Below are positions 45,901-55,010 of a stretch of DNA of 64,000 bases, one piece after another. The translations under genes were made by a program, and so were the position numbers. The notes beneath the pieces are model-generated. The model worked only from the letters and a program-made list of their open reading frames with translations, was not told where the DNA came from and did no database searches. Within the stretch, counting starts at the first letter, position 1; every line of letters starts with the position of its first letter. Source of the DNA: an uncultured Bacteroidota bacterium (lineage in GTDB: Bacteria > Bacteroidota > Bacteroidia > Chitinophagales > Saprospiraceae); assembly GCA_937870795.1 (NCBI GenBank), contig CALMWS010000077.1, forward strand, positions 1-64,000. Direction: 5' to 3'.

Positions 45901-48900
45901 TGGCAGCAGGTACAGCCAATTTTACTTATACAGCAACCGCTACGGGCTGTGCTTCCAATCCAACCGGCAATGCAACAGTTGAAGTAAAACCGGTGGTAAG
46001 CATAACAGGGGACAATTCTCTTTGTATCGGAGGTACTACCACCGTATCTCCTGCAACAGGAGGTACCTGGATCTCCAACAACCCAAGTGTGGCAACTATT
46101 ACCAATGCCGGTGTTGTCACCGCATTGACCGCAGGTACTTCAACATTTAGATTTACTCAGACTTCCAATAACTGTAATTCCTTGCCTACAGCCTCGATTA
46201 CAGTAGTTGCCGATCCAACACCTTCTGTGAGTGGTGGAGATGTAACCATTTGTACGGGAGGAACCGTGGCCCTTACCTCCTCTGTTTCTGGCGGGTTGGG
46301 AACCACTACTTATCAGTGGCAGAGCTCTGCCAACGGCACCATTTGGTCAAACATTTCAGGTGCCACTGCATCTACTTATACAACATCTTCTTTGATTTCT
46401 TCTACTTACTACAGAGTGAGTATTACTCAAACCGGCCAGGGTTGTACAGCCACAGCATCAAATTCTTCTTTGATAACAGTGGTCGCAGATCCAGGTATTT
46501 CTGTTACCGGGGGAGGTATCAGTGTATGTAATGGAGCTACGGCTACCTTGGGAAGTGTGATCACAGGAGGTACAGGTACTCCATCCTATCAATGGCAAAG
46601 CAGTATCAACAACAGCACCTGGACCAACATTACTGGTGCCACTGCTGCCAACTATACAACGCCTGCGATGACTGCTGCAAGGTACTACAGGGTAGCACTT
46701 ACTATGAGTGGTGTAGGCTGCGGTGCTGTCAACTCTACTGGTGCTCAGGTCACGGTCAACCCCATACCCGCCATTGCCATCCAGGGAGAGACCACCATTT
46801 GTTTTGGAGGCTCAACTACTTTAACGGCCGTGGGCTCCAACGGTACACCAGCTTATAGCTTTGCATGGAATTCTGGTCTGGGTAGTGGTGATACCAAAAC
46901 GCTGGCTCCAGCTGTTAATACAGCCTACCAAATAACAGTGACCGACGGTGGTGGTTGTACCAGTTCTTCAATTGTCAATGTAACAGTAGAAGATTGTTGT
47001 ACTCCTCCGCCCGTTGATGCCATTTGTACGCCACCTGCCACATTTAATGTCAATGTAGTGGCCACTGGAATTAAGACCTTCCAAAGCTTAACGGGAGTAA
47101 GTCCATCCAATATCACCAATAAAATAAAAATTACAGGTACAGGTACCGTAGTTGTCAACCATGAAGACCTGGTACTCAAAAGCAGTACCGCAGTGCTGCA
47201 GATTGATGGTCCAACACTAATCGTTTTAGGTTCAATAAAGGTAGAAACCGCTGGAGCCAGATTTATCCAAACTTCGGGTACACTCAGAACCGTAAGGGAT
47301 GTAAGACAATACGCCAATACAGGTATTTGTATCAGCAATACTTCTATTGAAATTGGAGAAGAAAAAGCCGGTACAGAATTTTACAGTCTTGCTGATTGTT
47401 CGGCAGCCAGCTTCATCAACGATGGAGGGTATAGATATCTTTCTGCAGTTTGTATGAACGTTACGCAGGATTTCCAACTCTTAAGTACAGGTACAGGTAC
47501 CGGCACCAATGGTGTGGATTTGATCAAAAATGCTTGTATTGAGGTTGGCGATAAGGGCAGCAGCAATGCCACAACCCATGCTATGAATTCAAAAGATACT
47601 GAAGATGGAGGCCAATGGCAGTCTTCGAGCACACAAAATGTGTATGAAACTACCATCGTTTTGGCCAATGGCAATTTCCAGAACCTGGCCAGAACCATGA
47701 CTTTATGTGATGTTAAAGTAAAAATCAATGATTCAGGTAGTTTCACCAATGCTTCCATCATGGAAGGATTTCAACTTTGTGTGGCGGTAGATGATGTATT
47801 GGAGAATACAGGCATCTGGAGCCTGCCTGAAGTCAACTGGTATTCAAAATCGCTTAACACCACAAATGTACCGGGAGTAGGTTTGGAACTTACTGAGAAT
47901 GCCATTTTGAGTCAGTGTTTTGTAAGCTGTTCGTGCAGCTTCAACAATTGCGACAATTTTGCTGGTGACCTCAATGGAGATGATGTTATTTGTATAGGTG
48001 AGAGCACCGGTCTTGTAGCATCCGGAGGTACCAACTATTTATGGGAAAATGGCAGCACCACAACAAACATAGTGATAACCCCTGTTATCTCTGCCTGGCA
48101 CGGTGTATATATCGAAGACAACAACAAGTGCTTCAAATACGATTCAATATACGTGATTGTTAATCCACTTCCCACTGCATTTGCAGGTACTGATATGGAA
48201 GTATGTTTGGGCAGTGCATCCACTTTGACCGCTATAGCCACAGGAGGTTCAACTCCTTATACCTATTTGTGGGATAATGGCACTACTACTGCCAGTAGAA
48301 GTGTAAGCCCTGCAGTTAATACAACATACACAGTGAGTGTTACCGATGCCAATGGTTGTTCCAATGCAGATCAGATCGATGTTGCTGTCAATGCGCTGCC
48401 GGTGGCTGACGCAGGTTTAAACAAAGAAATTTGTGTTGGAACCTCAACCACCATCTCAGCCATTGCCTCAGGTGGAACGGCCCCTTATTCATATTTATGG
48501 AGTACTTCCTCCTCCTTGCCTACTATCAGTGTGAGCCCGATAGTGACTACAACATATACCATTACGGTTACTGATAGCAAAGGATGTACACGTACTGATG
48601 ATATGGTAGTGACGGTAAACACACTACCTGATGCCAATGCCGGTGTCGATAATCAAATATGTATAGGGCAATCTGCAACCATTTCTGCTTCTGCATCTGG
48701 TGGTGTTGGTCCTTATAGCTATCACTGGAGCAATGGCCAGACTACAGCATCAACAGTGGTAAGTCCGACCATTAGCACTACTTACACACTCACTGTTACC
48801 GATGCAAAGGGTTGCACCAAAACGGATCAGGTATTGATTACAGTCAATCCATTGCCAATTGCCAATGCTGGTGTTGATACCATGCTGTGTACGGGCAATT

Positions 48901-51900
48901 CAGTGGGCCTGTTGGGACAGGCAAGTGGCGGCTTGAGTCCTTACTCATTTTTATGGAGCAATGGTACACCGGCTGCTGCCAACACGGTAATGCCCACTAC
49001 TACCACCAAATATTATCTTACTGTTACCGATGCCAATGTTTGTTCTCACAGGGATTCTGTGATTGTAACCGTGCATCCAATACCGAATGCAGGACCGGAC
49101 CCGGCACCACAAAACTGTTATTCAATCGCACAGATCATTATGAGTGCCACTGGAACAGGTACCTGGTCATTAGGTTCGGGCAGTGCCGGAACAGCCGATA
49201 TTGGTTCTCCTACCAACCCCAATACAGATGTATACAATTTCAGTAATCTGGGTTACTACTACATGGTATGGACCAATAGCGGCGGATGTAGAGATACAGC
49301 TACCTTATTTGTGAATGACGCCTGCACCTGTCCGATTTCCGACAACCTGGTAGATGCTCCGGCCACAGTGGTCTATTGCGGGTCTACCGGAACGGTTGTT
49401 ATTAATGGATATGCTGCTTACCCTTCTTCTGGTGTTTATCAATGGGAATACAGTTTCAATAATGGCAGTTTTTCAAATGCACCGGGTACCAATACATCAG
49501 AGGATTATACAACACCAGATCTGGGTATAGGAACCCATAAGTTCAGAAGAAGATTTACCACAACCAGTGGGGTTATATGTTCTACTTTAAGTAATACAAT
49601 AGCCCTCGTTGTAAGAGACGTACCATCTGTAAGCAACCCAAGCATTGGTGCAATATGTGCAGGTAAAAATGCAACTGTAACACCCAATAGCGGTGGTACC
49701 TGGACCAGCTCCAATCCGGCAGTAGCTACCATTACCAATTCCGGCGTAATCACTGGTATTGCTGCTGGCTCAGCTACTTTTACTTTTACCAATAGCATTT
49801 CCGGCTGCGTTTCATCCCCAACATCTGCAATCACTGTCAATGACAAACCTTCCATCACCCTCACAGGAGATGCTACCATTTGCCTTGGCACCCAGACTTC
49901 ACTGATACCTTCTGTTGGTGGAACCTGGACCAGTAGCAATCCATCTATTGCTTCCATTAGCAATGCAGGAACTGTCACGGGTGTAAGTCCGGGTTCAGCT
50001 ACCTTTACTTTCACTGCTACCAGTACGGGCTGTGTATCTTTGGTGAGTGCTCCCGTAACTGTAAGGAGTATACCTCAGGTCATCATCGATTTTAACGGAT
50101 CCATTTGTATTACCGATACTTCAGAGCTATCAGCCAATGTAAGTGCAGGTACACCTCCTTATAGCTATCAATGGGTGGGCCCATCTATGACAGCTACTAC
50201 TAAAAAAATAGACATCTCGACCAATGGAAATTATACGGTAACGGTATCAGACCAAAATCTCTGTACTGCTGTTGCTACAGGCTTCGTTTACGAACGATTT
50301 GACCCTGTGATCGTATCTCTTGAAACGAGTGTTTGTGAAGGAAATTCAATGGTACTCAATGCAGTAGCCAATGGAGCTGCCTCTTATTTGTGGAGTGAAA
50401 ATGCCGGAAGTTCTACCAACTCATTGGTGGAAGTATTCCCCAATCCACCCAGCACTACTTATCACGTACAAGTGACCAATACACATGGTTGTTCTGCTAC
50501 GGCGACAGCAGTGATCAATGTGATACCCAAACCCGATATTGAAATAACAGGATCCACTTCCATCTGTATTGGTGCCCAATCATTCTTATTTCCGATCTCA
50601 GGGGGTACGTGGGTTGCTGGTTCTCCGGGTGTAGCCTCTGTAACCAATGATGGTGTTATCCTTGGCCTTGCCGGGGGGGCATCCAAATTTATATACATAG
50701 ATTCTATCACAGGGTGTAAATCCGATTCATCGGCAGCCGTGATCATTGGCAACAATCCTGTAATTCTTCGTACCGGGCCCGCCTCTATTTGTGTAGGTTC
50801 TACTACCTCTTTCAGCCCTTCTTCAGGAGGGGTGTGGACGAGCAGCAATCCAGATGTTGCAACCATTAACAACAACGGTATAGTGACCGGGGTGAGCCAG
50901 GGCACAGCTACTTTTACTTTCTCAGTTGGTGGCACCAATTGTATATCTTTACCTTCAGATCCTATTACTGTACATCCTTTACCGGAAATTCAGCTTTTAG
51001 GAGACGATGTTTTATGTATGGGAGAAAACTCATTGCTGAGCCCCAATTCTGGTGGTACCTGGACCAGTAGCAATGCTACAGTAGCTTCCATTTCTCCAAC
51101 GGGTGTGGTGTCAACCATTGGCCCTGGTAAAGCCAGCTTTGTATTTACCCTGGCTGCAACATCCTGCAAATCTTTGCCATCTGACAGCATCACCATTTTT
51201 GCTAAACCCATCATTGCCATTGCTGGGGATAGCGTTTTGTGTGTAGGTGAATCATCAACTTTAACCACCAATGAAGTGGGTACATGGTCAAGCTCAAGCC
51301 CTGCCATTGCCAGCATTAACAGCAGTGGACAAATCACTGCCATAGAACAAGGACAGACTACTTTTTCACTTACTTCTTCCGTTTCAGGATGCGTGTCCAA
51401 TGCGACAAGACCGTTCTTGGTCAATCCGCTTCCTGTTGTGGTTTTATCTGGCTCAGACCAGATTTGTATAGGATCTACTACCCAACTCTATCCCATTAGC
51501 GGAGGTATTTGGGAGTCATCAGATTCACTCATTGCTTCCGTAAACAATGTAGGTCTTGTTACAGGTATCAATATAGGTGAAGCAAGTTTTGTATTCACAG
51601 ATGCTGTTTCAGGCTGTATGGCTGCCCTTGATACCAGCATTGAAATTTATGATAAACCTGCCATCGGCATCAATGGACCTACCACTATTTGCGCTGGTGA
51701 TACCAGTTATTTATTACCCGCAACCGGTGGTTACTGGCAAAGCACCGCACCTGACATTGCCACTGTCAGCAATGATGGTATCATTATAGGTGTAGATGGT
51801 GGAGAAGCTCGCTTTATATATACTGAAGGGGTTTCAGGATGTATATCTGATACTAGCTTACTTGTCAATATTCTGGCAAGACCAGACGTAGCTTTCGACG

Positions 51901-54900
51901 GACCTTCAGAGGTTTGTGTGGGAGAATCTACTCAGCTGTCACCGGCCTTTGGTGGAATCTGGACCTCATTGAATCCAGACCTTGCAGAGGTGACAATTGA
52001 TGGAGAGGTAAATGCCATCTCTCAGGGATTAGCAAAATTTGTTTACCAGGAGATTGGAGGTTGTGAATCTTTGCCAACCGACAACCTTATTATTCATGCA
52101 AAACCGGAAATTACATTTGCAGGTTCCACCGTCTTATGTCCTGGTCAGACTTCTTTGATAGTACCTACCACAGGTGGTACCTGGACGAGCACCAACCCGG
52201 CTGTGGCCTCCATTGACAACAATGGTGTAATTACTTCTGTAGGTTTCGGCGTGGCTAACTTTTATTATACGGAGGCTTCTTCGGGCTGCGTATCCCATCT
52301 TTCAGGTGATATGCACGTATACAATGCGCCATTTGTCATCCTCACAGGTTCCTCTCATATATGTGTAGGGGCTACTACTTCTGTTTCCCCTTCAATCGGT
52401 GGAGTATGGATGAGCAGCAACCCTACAGTGGCTACGGTCAACAATGCAGGTGTGGTCACCGGTATTTCAGCCGGTACTGTATCGCTCACATTTACCAATG
52501 CAACTACCGGTTGTACTTCTGTTACCCCAATTACCATTACAGTTAACCCCAAACCGTCAGCCGCACTGTCTCAGAGCAATATGTGTGCGGGTGATACCAT
52601 CTTGCTCAATTCGCCTGAGCCAGGCAACTGGATCAGCATGTCTCCGGCTACGGCTAAAATTATTCTGGGTGACTCTGTTATCGGTTTGAACCCTGGAGTC
52701 GCTTACTTTACCTTTAAGAGCGAGGCTACGGGCTGCGTTTCTACTTATTCAAGCCCATTATTTGTAAATCCCAAACCTTATGCTCAGGTCATTGGTCCAC
52801 AAGAGATTTGTGAAGGTTCTACTACAGTTATGGTACCATCTGTGGGTGGAGTTTGGCATTCTTCGGATGAAACAATCGCAACGGTTGACAGCCAGGGCTT
52901 AGTCACAGCATTAAAAGAAGGACAGGCTTACTTTACTTTTACTGAACTCAGTACTGGTTGTAAATCTCAATCCAGCGAAACTTCAATCTATGTAACACAG
53001 GGAATTACTGTGCAAATCCAGGGATCAACAGATATCTGCCTTGGATACAGCACCCAATTGTCATCTTCATCTGAAGGAACATGGCAATCTCAAGATTCAA
53101 AAATTGCGGTTGTAGATAACAACGGCATCGTCACCGGCACGGGCCCTGGCAGGGTTACTTTTGTATTTACAGAGGCCGGCACGGGTTGCAAGGCCAGTCT
53201 GCCATCTGATGTGATTTTGGTACGCAACTGTATCGATCCGGATTTTAACGTGACCCTGAAAAATACTACCGTCACAGGCAGTGTGGCTACCAATGATGAT
53301 GCACCCGTGGGCACCAGCTACGAAGTGGTGTATACAACACTTTCAAAGCCGGTTGGCAGTACCGATGAACTCACCATTGCACCCAATGGTCAGTATCAGT
53401 TTAAAGCCAATATGCCCGGTAAATATGTTTACAACGTGCCTGCTTGTGTTCCGCCGGTCTCTTATAATTGCCCAACAGCACAGTTGACTATTACAGTACT
53501 GGATATTAGTAACTCATTGCAAACCGCGGTGGCCAATACAGATATAGCCAGCAACGGACCTGATAACCCAATTAATATTAAAATTGCACAAAACGACAAT
53601 TGTGTAAGTGGTTATCCATGCAATATTGATATAGCTACTCTCGAAGTACTTGAAGGGCCTTACCATGGCACTTATTTTATAAACACGGATGGTAGTTTAT
53701 CGTACACACCTGATTCCGGTCACGTAGGTCTTGATACCATCGTTTATGAAATTTGTTTGCTTGATGACCCTGGACATTGTGCCGTTTCTGAATTAATTTT
53801 GGTGTCCAATTCAAATACAGCAGTCAATTCTACTGTAGCAGCAGATGATTTCTTTTCTGTTTGGCAGGGAGAGACATTGAGTGAAAACCTGATGATGAAT
53901 GATACTGATCCCGAAGGAGATGCTCAACAAATCACTACCCGCGGAAGCCTCACCAGTCCTATAGTTATATCTGAAGGCAGCTACTATATTGAATCGGATG
54001 GCACACTTCATTTTACACCTGCATCCACCTTCAAAGGCCCGGTAGACATAGCCTATACAATATGTGATGAAAATGGATTTTGCACAAATGCAACCGCTCA
54101 CATCATGGTGTTAGAACCTATGAGTCTGCGCATCCGTGTTTACCTCGAAGGGGCTATGATCGACAACAACAATGCCTTCTCTCAATTGGGTAGACCACTC
54201 ATGCGTGATAATCTGAGAAAAGGACCGGATACGGGTTGGAATGTAATTCCACAAAAAGACCCATATAAGTTTGCTACACCATACGTAGATGTGACCCAAT
54301 ATTACCAATACACGATGCCGGGCATACTACCACAATACGATGAAATTACAGACTCTGCTACCGTATTTTCGGTAGAAGGCGATGATGCCATTGTGGATTG
54401 GGTTTTTGTTCAACTCAGGAGCAAAGATGATTACCGCACGGTCATCGCTACCCGTTCTGGCTTGTTGCAACGAGACGGTGATATTGTAGACCTCGATGGT
54501 GTTAGCCCACTGGGTTTTGCGGGCCTGACGGTGGATAGTTTTTACGTAGCTGTACGCCACAGAAGTCATTTGGGTGTTATGTCAAGACTTGTTGCAAGAA
54601 ACCAACTGGTAGATTTTACGTCGGTGAATACACCTGTTTTTGACTTTGGTACAAGCTTAAATAATGGCTATGATTATACCAATCAAGCCACAAACAATAC
54701 CACCAAAAACGGCTATCGTACTCTTTGGGCAGGTGATTTTAATGGAGATGGTAAGCTGAAATTTACCAATCCAAGTGATGATATCAATGTACTTTACTTT
54801 GACATCCTTTTCCATGAAGGCAACCCCAATGCCAATGCCAACTATAACTTTGGCTATGGTTACTATCAGGGTGATGTCAATATGAATGGCAAAATCAAAT

Positions 54901-55010
54901 TCGACAACCCCAACGACGATAAAAACCTGCTATACGCACAGATTCTGTTTTATAAATTGAATGCGGAATTTATTTCAAACTTCAATTTTTTCATCCAGCA
55001 GATACCCTAA
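39933..55010 (+). CDS. Giant choice-of-anchor A surface protein with CBM-like, ThuA-like and beta-helix-like modules
   Basis: 5025 aa from the ATG at 39933, chosen because it gives a basic n-region and hydrophobic core ending at SHAQ (about residue 38). The frame is open upstream to a GTG at 39846. Order: choice-of-anchor A (about 40-350; HIHGALAVGGNLII), Ig module with YRRKARRRGC, CBM_4_9-like jelly-roll domains (about 544-736 and 879-1023), a ThuA/flavodoxin-like alpha/beta domain (about 1136-1380), two NGIDDDGDG loops (44073-44141 and 44589-44657) flanking a third jelly roll, an unrecognised domain (about 1585-1710), LWSTGATT-type and QWQSS-type Ig modules, a beta-helix-like region (about 2355-2670), PKD/SprB-like repeats, the GTWS plus CxC cassette (CxC part at 49323), 14 further BIG_2-like repeats with one PKD dyad, three cadherin-like modules, and the shared terminal domain (about 4728-5025; DFNGDGKLKFTNPSDD, DVNMNGKIKFDNPNDD). 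Probably a surface polysaccharide-binding scaffold. Role inferred from domains only. Confidence 0.94.
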   Translation: MELKENELTQDLKRLINKWTTISMAMGWLLLFVATSHAQSPLLGNQGFQIITEGNFTSNGSHHIHGALAVGGNLIISNGGIGEVNMDPVSDYYFPGDGSTATGMLVGGSITWTSGEIRILNNKYVHVGNSTGSLSGDNGTNSATQVYPVGTSYNNAKKISTTIDQTPSPAVFQASPLNFTTMFETFNNNSFGLSNCTANVQLYNNSNVAISGNNVTAATAVKITSLIDGINHLKLTSTSLTNITELKFEGTGIPSATKILVISVNLTANYTWNNCNMPGISGTQGAYILWNFYGSTTYNLTLNTASLLIGTVFAPAMNFLKTGTGDIDGNIVAKTASLGTGEVHYYPFNSSVPNCCVNVTTPGVIAGDQSGACGYDPAATTSTSSASGGSGTLEYGWEYSTDGGTTWINISGATSTTYNPTAIYVTTKYRRKARRRGCDSWTYSNIITKTVTSSATAIAGADQSQCYNSAFSLSGNQPASSSFQWSVVSGSAESQDWYSPDITVSVPSGTSATLRYSVTTGSCVATDDVVLTNTTDCSTVCENQINLNGDLEQEGTATNFNLSFQSTPALLIQKNITPTSWFERYGGSVTSTTAFNGAFYLKKTGTAGNPHSGTHMVYMKGSGICLSSLATNAYLDCGKTYKFSVWVAAYTNSTTQIASPFALEHSSSDGTNTYAPAIQLVAPASTSWNNLNWQRYDFIFTVPGNGYQWGDFYFTSGDATTGIVIDDVCITEIYGGSSALAGLDQYGCSNVFRMEATTPAAGYTGTWSVASGTANILSPNSPTSQVTITSGTTAYLTWTVTNSSGCTSSDQVAIGYTTGTGMTVNSASICSGESATLTATGCTSSLLWSTGATTSSITVSPTTTTTYRVTCTPPQTTNLILNGNFEATTNFQSWSNWGNTAITTTAGEVRTGSKAAKVNATAGWGGFGQEIAVTPNQFFTISFWARAVNMSNPEVGVTFFNSAWTEITKSTTIDITSTTYTKYTFTIMAPPSAAWLQLYFQSDQEGILLIDDIEVVRATSCQTIATPTVTVSTATLAMAVPTVSSCIDHPIQDVATVSAAVSWSNAPVGDKIKVTLNNKIEIIDVAGGATSPTTVTFMVPANSATNQTITATWLNTTGCSASRTFNAPAPCSSNPLNCDILYLCGLDKPADGDAWDHGFINYLDEVNTGLVTPILVKPDASGMGTYNPNSPNTAVTVDLSLYKTIIMSPTTQGSLSTDMMSALKGFTGGVLNMNYDAIDDLGQITGSGVAYWTSGAYTDNTTFMEVYNYDNIAPIYNLVMTGGAFKSSAAVTLWANAGDASAGTNGIRFSYPAHTLAGISTTHGKRVYLGFHMNGLYANAANGGAIPAPASSYFHPTKHFTLNGKIQLERAILDAVGTCMDEICDNGIDDDGDGREDCIDPDCGLITNREFDNGTTGWQLYVQASNAATLTQDKTNQLSGVNSAKVNVTTTQNGTDWHVQLAHTGKTLVAGTKYTITFTAKASTARAASFGLQQAVSPYTSYYYQNINLTTTATSFSFDYTPTATYSGVTLLFNLAKATGNIWIDNVQIKNRCEVCTNGIDDDGDGLGDALDDDCPCDQIVTTTPSGHTAQFLGVTYSNEGGVCRSTWTYKVKDGLSGGDLTQAGFGNLVCQSCMDGSEDFVYAEGGTAQYGSDAVTGYCGLRYTEGFTANQEKIYVFQLAGSYKLGKITFVAKSATSLETAIICGPVCSAPVCDNYSVCQSNTWSPASCSCTNAIAGDGMICVGESTTLTASGGGTYLWSTGATTASITVNPTITTTYTVTVTASGGCVSTARATVTVNTNPTASISGGTSVCLGSSVTMTASGGVSYLWNTGATTAAITVAPTVNTTYTVTVTNITGCTATATRTITVNSLPTPTVTGTNTICSGQSTTLTASGGTSYLWSTSATTAAITVSPTSTTTYTVTVTAANGCTATGTRTVTVNPKPTVSYTGSSVICIGDNTTLSPSTGGTWTSSNTAVATVSNAGVVTAVAAGTANFTYTATATGCASNPTGNATVEVKPVVSITGDNSLCIGGTTTVSPATGGTWISNNPSVATITNAGVVTALTAGTSTFRFTQTSNNCNSLPTASITVVADPTPSVSGGDVTICTGGTVALTSSVSGGLGTTTYQWQSSANGTIWSNISGATASTYTTSSLISSTYYRVSITQTGQGCTATASNSSLITVVADPGISVTGGGISVCNGATATLGSVITGGTGTPSYQWQSSINNSTWTNITGATAANYTTPAMTAARYYRVALTMSGVGCGAVNSTGAQVTVNPIPAIAIQGETTICFGGSTTLTAVGSNGTPAYSFAWNSGLGSGDTKTLAPAVNTAYQITVTDGGGCTSSSIVNVTVEDCCTPPPVDAICTPPATFNVNVVATGIKTFQSLTGVSPSNITNKIKITGTGTVVVNHEDLVLKSSTAVLQIDGPTLIVLGSIKVETAGARFIQTSGTLRTVRDVRQYANTGICISNTSIEIGEEKAGTEFYSLADCSAASFINDGGYRYLSAVCMNVTQDFQLLSTGTGTGTNGVDLIKNACIEVGDKGSSNATTHAMNSKDTEDGGQWQSSSTQNVYETTIVLANGNFQNLARTMTLCDVKVKINDSGSFTNASIMEGFQLCVAVDDVLENTGIWSLPEVNWYSKSLNTTNVPGVGLELTENAILSQCFVSCSCSFNNCDNFAGDLNGDDVICIGESTGLVASGGTNYLWENGSTTTNIVITPVISAWHGVYIEDNNKCFKYDSIYVIVNPLPTAFAGTDMEVCLGSASTLTAIATGGSTPYTYLWDNGTTTASRSVSPAVNTTYTVSVTDANGCSNADQIDVAVNALPVADAGLNKEICVGTSTTISAIASGGTAPYSYLWSTSSSLPTISVSPIVTTTYTITVTDSKGCTRTDDMVVTVNTLPDANAGVDNQICIGQSATISASASGGVGPYSYHWSNGQTTASTVVSPTISTTYTLTVTDAKGCTKTDQVLITVNPLPIANAGVDTMLCTGNSVGLLGQASGGLSPYSFLWSNGTPAAANTVMPTTTTKYYLTVTDANVCSHRDSVIVTVHPIPNAGPDPAPQNCYSIAQIIMSATGTGTWSLGSGSAGTADIGSPTNPNTDVYNFSNLGYYYMVWTNSGGCRDTATLFVNDACTCPISDNLVDAPATVVYCGSTGTVVINGYAAYPSSGVYQWEYSFNNGSFSNAPGTNTSEDYTTPDLGIGTHKFRRRFTTTSGVICSTLSNTIALVVRDVPSVSNPSIGAICAGKNATVTPNSGGTWTSSNPAVATITNSGVITGIAAGSATFTFTNSISGCVSSPTSAITVNDKPSITLTGDATICLGTQTSLIPSVGGTWTSSNPSIASISNAGTVTGVSPGSATFTFTATSTGCVSLVSAPVTVRSIPQVIIDFNGSICITDTSELSANVSAGTPPYSYQWVGPSMTATTKKIDISTNGNYTVTVSDQNLCTAVATGFVYERFDPVIVSLETSVCEGNSMVLNAVANGAASYLWSENAGSSTNSLVEVFPNPPSTTYHVQVTNTHGCSATATAVINVIPKPDIEITGSTSICIGAQSFLFPISGGTWVAGSPGVASVTNDGVILGLAGGASKFIYIDSITGCKSDSSAAVIIGNNPVILRTGPASICVGSTTSFSPSSGGVWTSSNPDVATINNNGIVTGVSQGTATFTFSVGGTNCISLPSDPITVHPLPEIQLLGDDVLCMGENSLLSPNSGGTWTSSNATVASISPTGVVSTIGPGKASFVFTLAATSCKSLPSDSITIFAKPIIAIAGDSVLCVGESSTLTTNEVGTWSSSSPAIASINSSGQITAIEQGQTTFSLTSSVSGCVSNATRPFLVNPLPVVVLSGSDQICIGSTTQLYPISGGIWESSDSLIASVNNVGLVTGINIGEASFVFTDAVSGCMAALDTSIEIYDKPAIGINGPTTICAGDTSYLLPATGGYWQSTAPDIATVSNDGIIIGVDGGEARFIYTEGVSGCISDTSLLVNILARPDVAFDGPSEVCVGESTQLSPAFGGIWTSLNPDLAEVTIDGEVNAISQGLAKFVYQEIGGCESLPTDNLIIHAKPEITFAGSTVLCPGQTSLIVPTTGGTWTSTNPAVASIDNNGVITSVGFGVANFYYTEASSGCVSHLSGDMHVYNAPFVILTGSSHICVGATTSVSPSIGGVWMSSNPTVATVNNAGVVTGISAGTVSLTFTNATTGCTSVTPITITVNPKPSAALSQSNMCAGDTILLNSPEPGNWISMSPATAKIILGDSVIGLNPGVAYFTFKSEATGCVSTYSSPLFVNPKPYAQVIGPQEICEGSTTVMVPSVGGVWHSSDETIATVDSQGLVTALKEGQAYFTFTELSTGCKSQSSETSIYVTQGITVQIQGSTDICLGYSTQLSSSSEGTWQSQDSKIAVVDNNGIVTGTGPGRVTFVFTEAGTGCKASLPSDVILVRNCIDPDFNVTLKNTTVTGSVATNDDAPVGTSYEVVYTTLSKPVGSTDELTIAPNGQYQFKANMPGKYVYNVPACVPPVSYNCPTAQLTITVLDISNSLQTAVANTDIASNGPDNPINIKIAQNDNCVSGYPCNIDIATLEVLEGPYHGTYFINTDGSLSYTPDSGHVGLDTIVYEICLLDDPGHCAVSELILVSNSNTAVNSTVAADDFFSVWQGETLSENLMMNDTDPEGDAQQITTRGSLTSPIVISEGSYYIESDGTLHFTPASTFKGPVDIAYTICDENGFCTNATAHIMVLEPMSLRIRVYLEGAMIDNNNAFSQLGRPLMRDNLRKGPDTGWNVIPQKDPYKFATPYVDVTQYYQYTMPGILPQYDEITDSATVFSVEGDDAIVDWVFVQLRSKDDYRTVIATRSGLLQRDGDIVDLDGVSPLGFAGLTVDSFYVAVRHRSHLGVMSRLVARNQLVDFTSVNTPVFDFGTSLNNGYDYTNQATNNTTKNGYRTLWAGDFNGDGKLKFTNPSDDINVLYFDILFHEGNPNANANYNFGYGYYQGDVNMNGKIKFDNPNDDKNLLYAQILFYKLNAEFISNFNFFIQQIP
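43338..44072 (+). other. Embedded Rossmann-like (ThuA/glutamine-amidotransferase-like) domain in gene 5
   Basis: About 245 residues that break the all-beta pattern: CDILYLCGLDKP, DHGFINYLDE, YKTIIMSPTTQGSLS, GGVLNMNYDAIDDLGQ, then GKRVYLGFHMNGLYAN, PAPASSYFHPTKH and LERAILDA. The alternation of hydrophobic strands and helices, the strand-turn after the D-x-DAWDHG segment, and the final R-V-x-L-G-F-H strand resemble alpha/beta domains related to ThuA or class I glutamine amidotransferases found as accessory domains in secreted proteins. I see no clear Cys-His-Glu triad, so it is probably binding or structural. The same domain sits at 58765-59496 in gene 6. Confidence 0.55.
44073..44657 (+). 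other. Jelly-roll module flanked by two NGIDDDGDG calcium-loop motifs (gene 5)
   Basis: The motif EICDNGIDDDGDGREDC (44073-44141) and CEVCTNGIDDDGDGLGD (44589-44657) match the Asp-rich loops common in secreted bacterial proteins and are predicted to bind calcium. They bracket a CBM-like domain (REFDNGTTGWQLY, KYTITFTAKAS, NIWIDNVQI). Gene 6 has the same arrangement at 59497-59565 and 60013-60081. The bracketing suggests that a D-rich loop and the jelly roll moved together. Confidence 0.75.
46996..47940 (+). other. Beta-helix-like insertion unique to gene 5
   Basis: About 315 residues rich in short hydrophobic strands separated by Gly/Asn turns (IKITGTGTVVVNHEDLVLKS, LQIDGPTLIVLGSIKVET, IVLANGNFQNLARTMTL, VKVKINDSGSFTNASIM), which is the look of a right-handed parallel beta-helix. 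It contains its own cysteines (ADCSA, NACIEVG, CVAVDD). It is flanked by Ig modules and is absent from the otherwise collinear gene 6, where the corresponding point goes straight into BIG_2/QWQSS modules. I do not recognise a named family. Confidence 0.5.
49630..53230 (+). repeat. 14-copy BIG_2-like array in gene 5, with one PKD dyad
   Basis: Fourteen units of the same type as in genes 1 and 4, with a PKD dyad (about 50073-50535) after the second. Late units lose the canonical turn: SPEPGNW (about 52610) and SSSEGTW (about 53070). Two more units of this family lie apart, at about 45770-46200. Confidence 0.85.
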
